Shown: positions 56,101 to 58,077 of the stretch, piece after piece | Numbering within the stretch: position 1 is the stretch's first letter | Layout of the letters: each line of letters opens with the position of its first letter | Assembly (NCBI GenBank): GCA_022457155.1 | Contig: JAJGOT010000209.1 | Location: forward strand, 745,001 to 809,000 | Origin: Cladopsammia gracilis | Lineage: Eukaryota > Cnidaria > Anthozoa > Scleractinia > Dendrophylliidae | Direction of reading: 5' to 3' | Length of the DNA stretch: 64,000 nt | Position numbers and translations under genes: made by a program | The notes under the pieces: generated by a model | Databases searched by the model: none | Told to the model about the DNA's origin: nothing | What the model saw: the letters and a program-made list of their open reading frames with translations, nothing else

Positions 56101-56186
56101 CTCTGGTCAGCTGTTTACCGCTGTACATTCTGAAATATCTCAGGCGCAAGTACGCCCCGCCGAGTTACTCCAAGCTGACAAATTAA
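19799..56186 (+). CDS. ATP9B: P4-type ATPase, ATP9/Neo1 group (whole gene, 34 exons)
   Basis: The product is about 1157 residues (human ATP9B is of similar length), a P-type ATPase that works in trans-Golgi/endosomal membranes and is grouped with lipid flippases; ATP9 proteins are known not to need a CDC50 subunit. Visible motifs: an acidic then Cys/Lys-rich N-terminus, MDGETDWK (actuator, 292-299), PLSL in helix 4 (443-446), the phosphorylated aspartate in DKTGTLT (D490), KGAD (678-681), TGDK (787-790) and GDGGNDV (894-900). Ten membrane segments are accounted for. All 33 introns are GT-AG and phases agree at every junction. The single flaw is exon 12, one base short. Intron 16 harbours an antisense receptor gene. 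Assignment to ATP9 rather than other P4 groups rests on the [23 protein letters not shown] and LIISVMQAVFS type signatures. Confidence 0.95.
20742..20763. repeat. G22 homopolymer
   Basis: Uninterrupted run of 22 G in intron 1; length is likely unreliable in assembly. Confidence 0.9.
21104..21296. repeat. GAAATCC/GGATTTC foldback sequence
   Basis: Built from repeated and inverted GATTTCC/GGAAATC words, with TTCGATTGRGAAATCC at both sides. Resembles the compositional foldback elements elsewhere in the window. The open frames here are artefacts. Confidence 0.5.
21482..21545 (+). CDS. ATP9B: ATP9 exon 2 (to residue 147)
   Basis: Encodes [20 protein letters not shown]..., the ARTV.LG signature that precedes the first membrane segment in ATP9 proteins. 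Acceptor ACACAG, donor GAG|GTTTGT. Confidence 0.92.
21928..21999 (+). CDS. ATP9B: ATP9 exon 3 (148-171)
   Basis: Encodes [20 protein letters not shown], the P4-type 'NxxxNQKYN' segment before helix 1. Acceptor TTTCAG, donor TTG|GTAAGT. Confidence 0.95.
22246..22690. mobile_element. Two tRNA-derived SINE modules in inverted arrangement
   Basis: A minus-strand module has its tRNA-like head at 22,359-22,429 and body towards 22,246. A plus-strand module (22,563-22,670) repeats the same B-box half and body (GGTTCGAATCCCGTTCAAGC, TTTTTTTCAGGTTGC, AACTGCTTAAGTTGAGAGC). A direct repeat of the SINE tail (GAATATATGAAAATCATATA type) occurs at 22,246-22,311 and 22,493-22,558. Confidence 0.75.
22359..22429 (-). 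repeat. tRNA-like SINE head able to form a cloverleaf
   Basis: Seventy-one bases with GGCTTG/CAAGCC acceptor pairing, GCTC/GAGC D stem, A box TGGCTCAGAGG, B box GGTTCGAATCC and a loop CCGGTAT. Position 33 is C rather than U and the seventh acceptor pair is mismatched, so I call it a SINE promoter, not a working tRNA gene. Confidence 0.7.
22985..23125 (+). mobile_element. LINE/SINE 3'-tail-like fragment
   Basis: TTAG repeats, then GGGGACCTAAAATAGGGATAACC and a TTTGAATAAAGTATTATTATTAT end, typical of retrotransposon 3' tails. No coding part remains. Confidence 0.4.
23676..23789 (+). CDS. ATP9B: ATP9 exon 4 (172-209)
   Basis: Encodes [20 protein letters not shown] and [11 protein letters not shown]: membrane helix 1 and the start of helix 2. 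Acceptor TTTCAG, donor TTG|GTAAGC. Confidence 0.96.
23930..24715. repeat. 21-bp minisatellite
   Basis: About 35 variant copies of a unit like AGATCCATGATGGCATAGAAC or AGATCCATGACATCTTAGAAC. Because 21 is seven codons, it leaves open frames with repeated MPSRICS-like peptides that are not genes. Confidence 0.9.
25144..25160. repeat. C17 homopolymer
   Basis: Run of C followed by a short CCACC-rich stretch. Confidence 0.85.
25440..25548 (+). CDS. ATP9B: ATP9 exon 5 (210-246)
   Basis: Encodes [19 protein letters not shown] and [14 protein letters not shown]: end of helix 2 and entry into the actuator domain. Donor AAG|GTTACT, phase 1. Confidence 0.96.
25737..26010. repeat. Tandem duplication, about 145-bp period
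   Basis: GTCAGACTTTCAACCTCAAT through TGGTTGTGTTGTATCA is present twice (about 25,740-25,866 and 25,883-26,006). Confidence 0.85.
26057..26370. mobile_element. Palindrome plus TTTTATAATATGAC-ended TIR element
   Basis: 26,057-26,184 is a palindrome with ACTTATTGACTGAGT at both ends and AAATATTTGGC inside. It abuts a TIR segment with TTTTATAATATGAC and GTCATATTATAAAA ends. The same compound unit occurs inverted at 58,078-58,730. Confidence 0.8.
26449..26664. mobile_element. hAT-like small element, CAGGG ends
   Basis: The ends CAGGGCTCAAAC and TTCAAACCCTG are imperfect inverted repeats; the interior has complementary TTGCCC/GGGCAAG words. No clear target duplication. Confidence 0.55.
26850..26908 (+). 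CDS. ATP9B: ATP9 exon 6 (to residue 265)
   Basis: Encodes [19 protein letters not shown], the actuator-domain 'VGDLIxVxK' segment. Acceptor TGTAG, donor AAG|GTATGT. Confidence 0.95.
26909..27692 (+). other. ATP9 intron 6
   Basis: A truncated TTAACCCTTT element end (27,111-27,172, inverse of 59,990-60,052), a TA microsatellite at about 27,341-27,367 and a LINE-like tail at 27,404-27,477. Confidence 0.6.
27404..27477 (+). mobile_element. LINE-like 3' tail
   Basis: GTTTTACCGTGTTGAAATAAAGT followed by (TTGA)n; this is the usual look of a non-LTR retrotransposon tail. Coding part absent. Confidence 0.45.
27693..27744 (+). CDS. ATP9B: ATP9 exon 7 (266-282)
   Basis: Encodes [17 protein letters not shown], the actuator 'RxPADMxxL' motif of P-type ATPases. 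Donor ATG|GTAACT, phase 1. Confidence 0.96.
28061..28155 (+). CDS. ATP9B: ATP9 exon 8 (283-314)
   Basis: Encodes [24 protein letters not shown] (293-296) replaces the TGES of ion pumps and is the P4 dephosphorylation loop. Donor GCT|GTAAGT. Confidence 0.97.
28156..29013 (+). other. ATP9 intron 8
   Basis: G-rich tract at 28,600-28,618; otherwise nothing recognised. Confidence 0.5.
29014..29094 (+). CDS. ATP9B: ATP9 exon 9 (315-341)
   Basis: Encodes [20 protein letters not shown] and FVGTFTR, the actuator-domain end. Acceptor TTTTAG, donor AGG|GTAAGG. Confidence 0.95.
29221..29293 (+). CDS. ATP9B: ATP9 exon 10 (342-365)
   Basis: Encodes [20 protein letters not shown] plus VIAS, matching the 'LSIENTLWAxTxxAS' block. 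Donor CAG|GTTTGT, phase 1. Confidence 0.95.
29613..29789. mobile_element. hAT-like small element, CAGGGATGTAGCTAAGAG ends
   Basis: Left end CAGGGATGTAGCTAAGAG, right end CTCTTAGCTACACCCCTCC. CAGGGG flanks both sides, so a target duplication is possible but overlaps the ends. Interior contains repeated ACCGGCT. Confidence 0.65.
30061..30261 (-). pseudogene. Fragment resembling N-terminus of Crypton/KIAA1958-type protein
   Basis: The 66-residue frame begins [20 protein letters not shown] and continues [20 protein letters not shown]. The 'TxxxTxWxxxVFxEWxxxR' pattern is what I recall from the start of DUF3504/KIAA1958-like proteins derived from Crypton tyrosine-recombinase elements. No catalytic part follows before the repeat-rich flank, so it is a remnant or an isolated first exon. 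Assignment is from memory of the pattern only. Confidence 0.4.
30672..31166. repeat. 17-bp minisatellite open in all three frames
   Basis: About 29 copies of TTACAGGGGTGTCCACC and close variants. Because 17 is not a multiple of three and no unit contains an in-frame stop, each forward frame stays open and encodes the same 17-residue peptide cycle. Coding is rejected. Confidence 0.95.
31285..31400 (-). mobile_element. Inverted LINE-like 3' tail
   Basis: On the minus strand it reads TGTCACCCTCGGTAAATAAAG then TTATTCATTC repeats, a typical retrotransposon tail. Body not recognised. Confidence 0.45.
31498..31574 (+). CDS. ATP9B: ATP9 exon 11 (to residue 391)
   Basis: Encodes [20 protein letters not shown] plus SHPETK, the conserved 'GxVIYTGxETRSxMN' block. 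Donor AAG|GTACCC, phase 0. Confidence 0.96.
31651..32119. mobile_element. MULE-type TIR element with 9-bp duplication and tRNA-like core
   Basis: ATCTAAACA flanks both sides (31,642-31,650 and 32,120-32,128). TIRs of about 34 bp start GGTTAACACTCGTTAACATC and include CAAACGGACC. The centre holds TGGTATGGTGG (31,952-31,962; one mismatch to an A box) and GGTTCGAAGC (31,995-32,004; B-box-like). Nine-base duplications point to the Mutator superfamily; no transposase present. Confidence 0.85.
32822..33002 (+). mobile_element. TTAACCCTTT family A element, left-truncated
   Basis: Matches the family A interior (GTTCTAACTTTTGAGTCTGT, GGTGTGACCATTCAAATGAA) and ends AAAGGGTTAA; the left terminus is missing. 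Confidence 0.8.
33031..33208. mobile_element. pogo/Tigger-like MITE with TA duplication
   Basis: The ends CAGTCAAACCTCTTTA and GAGAGGTTCGACTG are inverted, flanked by TA on both sides, as in pogo/Tigger Tc1-mariner elements. 178 bp, non-coding. Confidence 0.8.
33273..33361 (+). CDS. ATP9B: ATP9 exon 12, one base short (392-421)
   Basis: The acceptor CCCAG and donor AAG|GTATAG are normal. The first part encodes FGLIDAEVN, and the second [20 protein letters not shown] (helix 3) in the frame expected for exon 13. Between them the text reads GTGAATACCTGACC, one base short; as written the frame meets TGA at once. The phase of exons 11 and 13 requires a 90-base exon, but 89 are present. Best explained as an assembly or sequencing error, or a null allele. 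Confidence 0.85.
33498..33613. mobile_element. Foldback element, AACAGCTCCC ends
   Basis: AACAGCTCCCTTCCTCCTAC is matched by the inverse of GTTGGTGGAGGGGAGCTGTT. The interior repeats CCGACAGTTGG/CCAACTGTCGG words. It lies in intron 12. Confidence 0.75.
33875..33945 (+). CDS. ATP9B: ATP9 exon 13 (422-445)
   Basis: Encodes [20 protein letters not shown] then IPL, membrane helix 4. P443 starts the PLSL motif. Donor GAG|GTAATA, phase 2. Confidence 0.97.
34297..34462 (+). CDS. ATP9B: ATP9 exon 14 (to residue 500), phosphorylation site
   Basis: Begins [14 protein letters not shown] and ends [15 protein letters not shown]490 in DKTGT is the aspartate phosphorylated in the reaction cycle. Acceptor TTGCAG, donor ATG|GTACTC. 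Confidence 0.98.
34513..34800 (+). repeat. GA-rich ~12-bp minisatellite
   Basis: Degenerate units such as GAGAGTTGACGA and GAGGGTTGACGA. Confidence 0.85.
35150..35283 (-). repeat. Complementary ~12-bp minisatellite
   Basis: Units TCTCGTCAACCT/TTCGTCAGCTC, the reverse complement of the 34,513-34,800 array. It ends 46 bases before exon 15. Confidence 0.85.
35330..35386 (+). CDS. ATP9B: ATP9 exon 15 (501-519)
   Basis: Encodes [19 protein letters not shown], the '[18 protein letters not shown]' ATP9 block. Acceptor AAACAG, donor GAG|GTATTA. Confidence 0.97.
35387..36108 (+). other. ATP9 intron 15
   Basis: Nothing recognised except a (TACAT)n tract at about 36,064-36,096 just before exon 16. 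Confidence 0.5.
36109..36180 (+). CDS. ATP9B: ATP9 exon 16 (520-543)
   Basis: Encodes [20 protein letters not shown] plus QGSK, the variable, Ser/Lys-rich linker in the nucleotide-binding domain. Acceptor TTACAG, donor AAG|GTTGGT. Confidence 0.92.
36268..36479. mobile_element. TTAACCCTTT-ended element, family B
   Basis: The ends TTAACCCTTTAAGCCC and GGGGCTTAAAGGGTTAA are inverted. The interior differs from family A, so the ends are shared by more than one family. Confidence 0.8.
36481..36740. repeat. TCGGAATC-word foldback
   Basis: The left half is built of GGAGTCGGAGTCGGAA-type words and the right half of TTCCGATTCTACTTC-type complements, with CTAGTG motifs in both. It looks like a further compositional foldback element; ends not clear. 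Confidence 0.5.
37004..37120 (+). pseudogene. LINE reverse-transcriptase C-terminal fragment
   Basis: Reads [19 protein letters not shown] then [12 protein letters not shown] and TAG where a tryptophan codon is expected before NTLP. This matches the tail end of non-LTR retrotransposon ORF2 proteins. Dead by stop and truncation. Confidence 0.6.
37125..37440. mobile_element. GCGAC/GTCGC-word foldback inside the LINE remnant
   Basis: Degenerate repeats of TTTTGTCGC and GCGACAAAA in both orientations; the right end is GTAAACGGGCCTT, similar to the ends of other foldbacks here. The left terminus is not clear. Confidence 0.55.
37440..37512 (+). mobile_element. LINE-like 3' tail
   Basis: AACTGTTTAAGCGCTATATA then TA-rich end, a common retrotransposon 3' tail. 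Probably the continuation of the 37,004-37,120 fragment. Confidence 0.5.
37615..38655 (-). CDS. Class A G-protein-coupled receptor nested antisense in ATP9 intron 16
   Basis: An intronless 346-residue seven-helix receptor. Landmarks: GN in helix 1 (N42), LALAD in helix 2 (D70), C97/C177 disulfide pair, NRY at 121-123 in place of DRY, CWTP at 253-256 and NPMIY at 291-295. The helix-3 position that binds amines is glycine (G104), so a monoamine ligand is unlikely; melatonin-like or orphan cnidarian receptors share this look, but the ligand is unknown. N-terminal glycosylation site NSS. An acceptor at 38,732 suggests a spliced 5' untranslated region. It lies on the strand opposite to the host gene, so it has its own promoter. 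Confidence 0.9.
   Translation of the reverse strand: MSKNSSTREDLLAMALSSRGLPRKIGECTFSIILIFMAFIGNLLVFLAIKRNPKLRKIPNYYIASLALADMLMSLLGMPLTMVALVADGWILGDALCQYQGFVGTVLAIVSLLNITLLALNRYLKIVRGQEHLRYNKTKTKTAIWSIVLVWSLALITPIPYLAIGDRFRFHPGKVLCFFDLDNSNIYYAVSTIVCFIMIPFGVITVCYYKVFRTVSRHNKTLAQTGSDTRTFAVDEVKLAKLLFTILLGFVACWTPFVVIDVIGVFKGQFFFPRGVYEFYTVSVGLSSCVNPMIYAVMNKDFRAEFKKIFTICLCTVPFPKISLHRSKYAMDPNEGKDRNEEIPIQ
38656..38731 (-). other. 5' UTR part of the nested receptor exon
   Basis: On the minus strand TTTTCTACAG precedes 76 non-coding bases leading to the receptor ATG. The upstream exon was not found. Confidence 0.4.
38979..38996. repeat. C18 homopolymer followed by A-rich tract
   Basis: C18 then CAACAA repeats and poly-A/AAAT(A)n to about 39,072. 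Confidence 0.85.
39840..40142. repeat. Inverted-repeat-rich segment
   Basis: ATGGTCAAAATGTTGTGGAC (39,880 on) is inverted at 39,920-39,941, and CTCGCAATCTGATTGGT at 40,024 is inverted at 40,109-40,126. GTGGACTCTTATTTACCAC recurs near 40,080-40,100. A decayed foldback element is likely. Confidence 0.6.
40580..40872. mobile_element. Foldback element, AAGGCCCATTTACACGATAC ends
   Basis: Left end TAAGGCCCATTTACACGATA, right end GTACCGTGTAAATCGGCCTTTA. The interior carries TTGCATGCAAC and ACAACACGAAT words, like 5380-5557. Confidence 0.85.
41478..41700 (+). mobile_element. TTAACCCTTT family A element, complete copy
   Basis: Starts TTAACCCTTTCACTCCCAGA and ends GGGAGTTATAGGGTTAA. The best reference copy of the family in this window, 223 bp. 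Confidence 0.88.
41783..41960 (+). repeat. Diverged family A relative
   Basis: Shares CTCTAACTTTTGATTCTCTG, GATGAAATTCTAATGTG and CCATTCAAATGAAA with family A, but the rest has drifted; ends absent. Confidence 0.6.
42109..42266. mobile_element. pogo-like MITE, AGTGTAATCCCGATTTTTCGAA ends
   Basis: The left end AGTGTAATCCCGATTTTTCG is matched by the inverse of the right end (AAAAATCGGGATTACACT). The interior repeats ATTTTTCGAA and GTTTCCCTTGGA. 158 bp. Confidence 0.75.
42686..45181. mobile_element. 2.5-kb TIR element, TTAAGGACGGTGCCACCTA ends
   Basis: The two ends are perfect 19-bp inverted copies of TTAAGGACGGTGCCACCTA. If the outer TTAA is the target duplication, it would fit a piggyBac-type insertion, but the inner bases are not the usual piggyBac start, so the class is open. 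No transposase frame; the 109-residue frame at 42,638-42,967 crosses the boundary and is not convincing. A younger foldback (43,255-43,650) sits inside. Confidence 0.75.
43255..43650. mobile_element. Foldback element built of TAAGACGCG words
   Basis: The ends TAGGGCCATTTATACAGGAG and CTGTCGTATAAATGGCCCTA are inverted. Almost the whole 396 bp consists of the word TAAGACGCG and its complement CGCGTCTTA in alternating orientation, so each arm can also fold on itself. Confidence 0.92.
45246..45280 (+). ncRNA. Degenerate hammerhead-ribozyme-like motif
   Basis: CCTGAGGAAGGCTAATTTTG followed by TTAGCCAAAATAT has the layout CUGAuGA-stem II-GAAA of a type I hammerhead, with GGCTAA/TTAGCC as stem II. 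Two core positions deviate (U to G in CUGAUGA, G to C before AAA), so it is probably inactive. Such motifs occur in Penelope-like element ends. Confidence 0.3.
45813..46019 (+). CDS. ATP9B: ATP9 exon 17 (544-612)
   Basis: Encodes [20 protein letters not shown], an acidic linker, and [11 protein letters not shown]; the last matches the QASSPDE signature of P4 nucleotide-binding domains. Acceptor TCTCAG, donor GAG|GTACGT. Confidence 0.97.
46329..46490 (+). CDS. ATP9B: ATP9 exon 18 (613-666)
   Basis: Begins [20 protein letters not shown] and ends [15 protein letters not shown], the 'F.FTSxxKRM' nucleotide-binding motif. Donor CGG|GTAAGC. Confidence 0.97.
46491..47019 (+). other. ATP9 intron 18
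   Basis: Contains the TIR/tRNA-like element 46,514-46,792, then a CpG-rich segment with CCTGCGTAACAGGCG (about 46,857-46,960) that resembles an end of another foldback family. Confidence 0.65.
46514..46792. mobile_element. TIR element with tRNA-like core, 11-bp duplication
   Basis: Flanks GTGTTGTAGGG (46,503-46,513) and GTGTTGTTGGG (46,793-46,803) match 10 of 11. TIRs begin TAGAATCTACC / inverse with AGGAGGTCGGACAC inside. On the minus strand the centre holds an A-box-like TGGCACTGTGG and B box GGTTCAATCC (46,616-46,625). A second copy is at 58,188-58,526. Confidence 0.85.
47020..47112 (+). CDS. ATP9B: ATP9 exon 19 (667-697)
   Basis: Encodes [19 protein letters not shown] and [15 protein letters not shown] (678-681) is the nucleotide-domain lysine motif. 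The donor GAG|GTAATG at 47,113 is the first of a tandem series of near-identical donors. Confidence 0.97.
47082..47540 (+). repeat. 65-bp minisatellite derived from the exon 19/intron 19 junction
   Basis: Units start at 47,082 (31 bases of exon, then intron), 47,147, 47,212, 47,277 and 47,342, with two decayed copies after about 47,409. Each early unit repeats TGTACAGTATAACGACTGG, CTGGAAGAGGAG and GTAATGT. Donor-like GT sites fall at 47,178, 47,243, 47,308 and 47,503, plus a weaker 47,373. Confidence 0.95.
47663..47746 (+). CDS. ATP9B: ATP9 exon 20 (698-725)
   Basis: Encodes [20 protein letters not shown] plus EDQYQDFE. 'MAREGLRTLVxAKK' is the conserved nucleotide-domain block. Acceptor CCTCAG, donor GAG|GTTTGT. 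Confidence 0.97.
47878..47925 (+). CDS. ATP9B: ATP9 exon 21 (726-741)
   Basis: Sixteen codons, [16 protein letters not shown]. Acceptor GTCAG, donor AAG|GTATGC, phase 0 at both ends. Confidence 0.94.
48048..48122 (+). CDS. ATP9B: ATP9 exon 22 (742-766)
   Basis: Encodes [20 protein letters not shown] plus EDKLQ, the P-type 'xExxLxLLGxTGVEDxLQ' block. Donor CAG|GTAATG. Confidence 0.97.
48311..48432. mobile_element. Small TIR element in intron 22
   Basis: The ends CCCGATCAAACGGCAC and the inverse of GCACTGTTTGATCGG are inverted, with TAGTTG/CAACTA words inside. About 122 bp. Confidence 0.6.
48587..48634 (+). CDS. ATP9B: ATP9 exon 23 (767-782)
   Basis: Sixteen codons, [16 protein letters not shown], the 'VxxxIexLRxAGIK' motif before the hinge. 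Donor AAG|GTAACA. Confidence 0.97.
48635..49383 (+). other. ATP9 intron 23
   Basis: Mostly the expanded family A element at 48,826-49,300. Confidence 0.7.
48826..49300 (-). mobile_element. TTAACCCTTT family A element with internal 88-bp amplification
   Basis: The outer parts match family A in reverse orientation. Inside, a unit starting ACAAATGGTACC recurs at 48,904, 48,992, 49,080 and 49,168, exactly 88 bp apart. Other copies in the window have this unit once. Confidence 0.9.
49384..49482 (+). CDS. ATP9B: ATP9 exon 24 (783-815)
   Basis: Begins [19 protein letters not shown] and ends MIHTFKQ. TGDK (787-790) is the hinge motif of the P domain. Acceptor TTTCAG, donor CAG|GTATTT. Confidence 0.98.
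49483..50067 (+). other. ATP9 intron 24
   Basis: Carries a repeat with CCAATCAGAACTCGAAGCAA (49,560-49,760; related stretches at 54,120-54,230, 54,735-54,880 and 56,395-56,620) and the foldback at 49,771-49,930. Confidence 0.65.
49771..49930. mobile_element. Foldback element, GGCCATTTCCGAGTTGCC family, diverged
   Basis: GCCCATTTCGGAGTTGCCTT and the inverse AGCAACTCGGAGTGGGCT form the ends; the interior has matching arms. Relative of 54,539-54,728. Confidence 0.75.
50068..50157 (+). CDS. ATP9B: ATP9 exon 25 (816-845)
   Basis: Encodes [20 protein letters not shown] plus [10 protein letters not shown], the ATP9 'LELNxFRRKxDCALVIxGDSLE' block. Donor GAG|GTTCGT. Confidence 0.97.
50158..50821 (+). 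other. ATP9 intron 25
   Basis: Almost entirely the SINE at 50,193-50,775. Confidence 0.75.
50193..50775 (+). mobile_element. tRNA-derived SINE with amplified A-box array
   Basis: About 11 tandem 24-bp units GTGGTGTAGTGGTTAGCCTG (50,205-50,475), each holding the A-box match TGGTGTAGTGG. They are followed by a decayed B-box-like GGTTTAAGGCC (50,490-50,500), a SINE body (AAACTTTACTCCACATTGTC, ATAAATGGTTACCGGCGACA) and a (GTT)n tail. The 111-residue [14 protein letters not shown] frame is an artefact of the 24-bp period. Confidence 0.85.
50822..50966 (+). CDS. ATP9B: ATP9 exon 26 (846-893)
   Basis: Begins [20 protein letters not shown] and ends [23 protein letters not shown] is the 'xCCRxxPxQKAxxV' P-domain motif. 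Donor TAG|GTGAGA, phase 1. Confidence 0.98.
50967..51333 (+). other. ATP9 intron 26, nothing recognised
   Basis: No element or gene found. Open frames on both strands are chance. Confidence 0.5.
51334..51398 (+). CDS. ATP9B: ATP9 exon 27 (894-915)
   Basis: Encodes [19 protein letters not shown] plus EGK. GDGGNDV carries the Mg-binding aspartates of the P domain. Acceptor TTTTAG, donor AAA|GTAAGA. Confidence 0.98.
51671..51759 (+). CDS. ATP9B: ATP9 exon 28 (to residue 945)
   Basis: Encodes [20 protein letters not shown] plus RLLMWHGRN. 'QAxxAADFxIxQFxxLxRLLxxHGR' is the P4 signature before helix 5. Phase 2 donor CAG|GTAAAA. Confidence 0.98.
51760..52195 (+). other. ATP9 intron 28, nothing recognised
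   Basis: No repeat element or gene found. Confidence 0.5.
52196..52262 (+). CDS. ATP9B: ATP9 exon 29 (to residue 967)
   Basis: Encodes [20 protein letters not shown] plus MQ, entry to helix 5. Acceptor TTTCAG, donor CAG|GTAAGC. Confidence 0.97.
52546..52610 (+). CDS. ATP9B: ATP9 exon 30 (968-989)
   Basis: Encodes [20 protein letters not shown] plus I: membrane helix 5 and turn. Phase 2 donor CGG|GTAAGT. Confidence 0.97.
52611..52957 (+). other. ATP9 intron 30, nothing recognised
   Basis: No element or gene found. Confidence 0.5.
52958..53066 (+). CDS. ATP9B: ATP9 exon 31 (to residue 1025)
   Basis: Begins [19 protein letters not shown] and ends [12 protein letters not shown], helix 6 and the 'YPELYK' loop. 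Acceptor TGTAG, donor AAG|GTTGGT. Confidence 0.97.
53067..53602 (+). other. ATP9 intron 31, nothing recognised
   Basis: No element or gene found. Confidence 0.45.
53603..53660 (+). CDS. ATP9B: ATP9 exon 32 (1026-1044)
   Basis: Encodes [19 protein letters not shown], the 'GRxLSxKTFxIWVLISxYQG' helix 7 block. Phase 1 donor AAG|GTAAAT. Confidence 0.97.
53904..54050. mobile_element. Foldback element, AGAGTGATTTTACTTCATCTG ends
   Basis: TTATAGAGTGATTTTACTTC and the inverse GATGAAGAAAAATCACTCTAA form the ends, with TTTCACAGATGAAG and ATCTGTGAAA arms. Confidence 0.75.
54539..54728. mobile_element. Near-perfect foldback element, GGCCATTTCCGAGTTGCC ends
   Basis: 190 bp, inverted over almost its whole length around ACATGCAAATAAGTTTTATT. 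Low divergence between arms suggests recent insertion or gene conversion. Confidence 0.9.
54945..55128. mobile_element. Near-perfect foldback element abutting exon 33
   Basis: TTAATTCTCTATTTTCGAAT and its inverse form the ends; the arms continue through GCCCATAATACACTT, CCCCAAATTTTGCATAAAC and TGCTCTTGGGAA. It ends 30 bases before exon 33, so it supplies the branch-point region. Confidence 0.9.
55159..55362 (+). CDS. ATP9B: ATP9 exon 33 (to residue 1112)
   Basis: Begins [20 protein letters not shown] and includes [20 protein letters not shown]: helices 8 and 9. Acceptor TTCATAG, phase 1 donor TCG|GTAAGT. Confidence 0.97.
55363..56049 (+). other. ATP9 intron 33
   Basis: Contains a C14 run near 55,562-55,575. 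Nothing else recognised. Confidence 0.45.
56050..56186 (+). CDS. ATP9B: ATP9 exon 34 (to residue 1157 and stop)
   Basis: Encodes [20 protein letters not shown] (helix 10) and ends [14 protein letters not shown] then TAA at 56,184-56,186. The 'SCLPLYxLKYLRRKxxPPSYxKL' end is typical of ATP9. Confidence 0.97.
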
Positions 56187-57164
56187 CAAGTGTTCCAGCT
56201 TTACACGCTCACTGTGCAGGATTTGAAAATGCACCTTTCGGCCGTGTAATTTGAACGTATTAGATACGTTGTTTGAAGTGCAGATAGATTGCTCAATTAA
56301 TTAGCTCTCAAATATAGCGGTTTTCAATTGGGTGCCGAAAGTAATTTCGTAATTGCTTAAGTTTTGAATTGCTACACTTTGTAATGGCTAAATCTCTCAG
56401 CCAATCGGAAGTAAACCAAAAATCATTGCGAGTTGCTCGCTCGCTCGCGTTTTCCCGCGCTTGGCGTCAGCTACATTTATTTGATTCGAGTTCTGATTGG
56501 TTCATTGGATTGTTAGCCTAAGAAAACAGACGTCGTTTCGCGGCGTCTGTTTTCTCAGGCCATTGGATTGTCTGCCACTGTAGTGATTGGTCAAAGTAAT
56601 TACTTGGTTTTGGTTAATACGACACCCTCAGGTGAAAACTGCTTTAAAACTGCTAAAATCCTGGGAAATATTTTTGTATGTAAAGAAATGAAAAAAAAAA
56701 AAATCGAATCGACTGTTCCTTACCCATGATATCCTTGTCCACTTTCTGCTGGGATATTTGGGTAGGAGAGTTACCATATAAAACCATATAAGTAGTTGAA
56801 AGAGAAAAAGGACGTAGTTTATATCTATAAAAGTTCTGCTTGTACCCCAGTGGTTTCTAGAATGAAGTGAAAATGGTCACTGTAAATTTTCATGGTAAAT
56901 ATTTGGGTAAATATTTGTAAAATTATTTAATAGGTGTACCATCATCCAAACCCAGAAACGAAAATATTTAGGCGCTTTGCGCAGCTTGTTATAAATATTA
57001 GTTAAATTGTACAATCTACCTTAGCGCCCTGGTGATCCAAATTTTTCACCTAGAAAAAAGTATTTTTGGTAAAGTTGTTAGGGCCAGTCATGTAAAATAT
57101 TGTTCTCGCTCGTTTCTTTGTTTATTTCTACACCTGTAACCGATTGGATAAAACAATCATAAGT
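56187..57164. other. ATP9 3' flank with a micro-hairpin insertion
   Basis: Includes a CCAATCAGAAC-type repeat (56,395-56,620) with a 47-bp hairpin insertion. No clear AATAAA close to the stop codon. No gene seen. Confidence 0.5.
56514..56560. mobile_element. 47-bp hairpin insertion with 11-bp target duplication
   Basis: CATTGGATTGT flanks it exactly (56,503-56,513 and 56,561-56,571). The insert is a hairpin with GCCTAAGAAAACAGACG against CGTCTGTTTTCTCAGGC around a CGTTTCGCG loop. Confidence 0.93.
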
Positions 57165-57557
57165 TAAAGGGAAACTGTCCCGGCTGAAATATCGTATCGT
57201 ATGATTATGGCCAGGAGCTTCAGGCTTTAAGCTTACATTTATCTTGAACTGGAAGAAACCATCGCCAAAAGTGATAGAAGCAAAGCAATATGAACTAAAC
57301 AGACAAAATAACGGCTAGAAAAGTCAAAATTTCACAAGAATGCCAGTTTGATTTCTTGACCGCCTGTCAAAAAATCAAACTTCATGAACTGTAATCCACT
57401 TCAATCCTTGCAATCCTGCACTTTATCTTCAAACTACTGCATCTGTTTTGCTCTATAGAATCTTTTTATCCAATTGAGTTGTATATTTGGTGCATTTGGC
57501 GATATAAAAGCTCAGCGAAATTTTGCTATTGCGGTGCCGGGACAGTGTCCCTTTAAG
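57165..57557. mobile_element. TIR element, TTAAAGGGAMACTGTCCCGGC ends
   Basis: The left end TTAAAGGGAAACTGTCCCGG is matched by the inverse of CCGGGACAGTGTCCCTTTAA at the right. Non-coding, about 390 bp. Confidence 0.8.
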
Positions 57558-58077
57558 TGCAGGTTTTAACAAGCAATCTTGAGCTAAATTATTCATCTCG
57601 CACTCTTGAGCTAAATTACAGCAAGAAAAACGAGGACAACAGGAAAATACTTTGAAAAGGAGTGCAAAAAATATCCCCTTATCTTACGGTTGTTTATGTA
57701 GTTCGGGCAATAACAAACCACGCTAAATGGCCATACTATTATTCTCCATTTGTAGCAAATAATCATGGTAATTTTAGGGGTTATCAAGATACAGTATGCA
57801 ATAGACCTCTTTAGCTTGTATAAAAGAAACAGTTCTCTAGGGTAACATCACATGATCTACATTGGGAAAATAAAACATACAAACTAAAGAGGTCTGTTGA
57901 CTTGTCGGGGGTGGAGGGGAGTGGTTTTGACCACATTTGCACATAATTATTCCAAAAAGTAAAGGAAACAAAGATAATAAAATCAAAGAAATTAAACATT
58001 GCCTAGCTATTAATATTTGCAAACTGTAAAAAGTTGGGTTTTGTAAATAACTCTTTTGAAGCACTTGAAACATAACA
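57558..58077. other. Intergenic stretch, nothing recognised
   Basis: TA- and A-rich; GACCTCTTTAGCTTG (57,804) and CTAAAGAGGTCTGTTG (57,883) are a short inverted pair. No gene. Confidence 0.4.
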
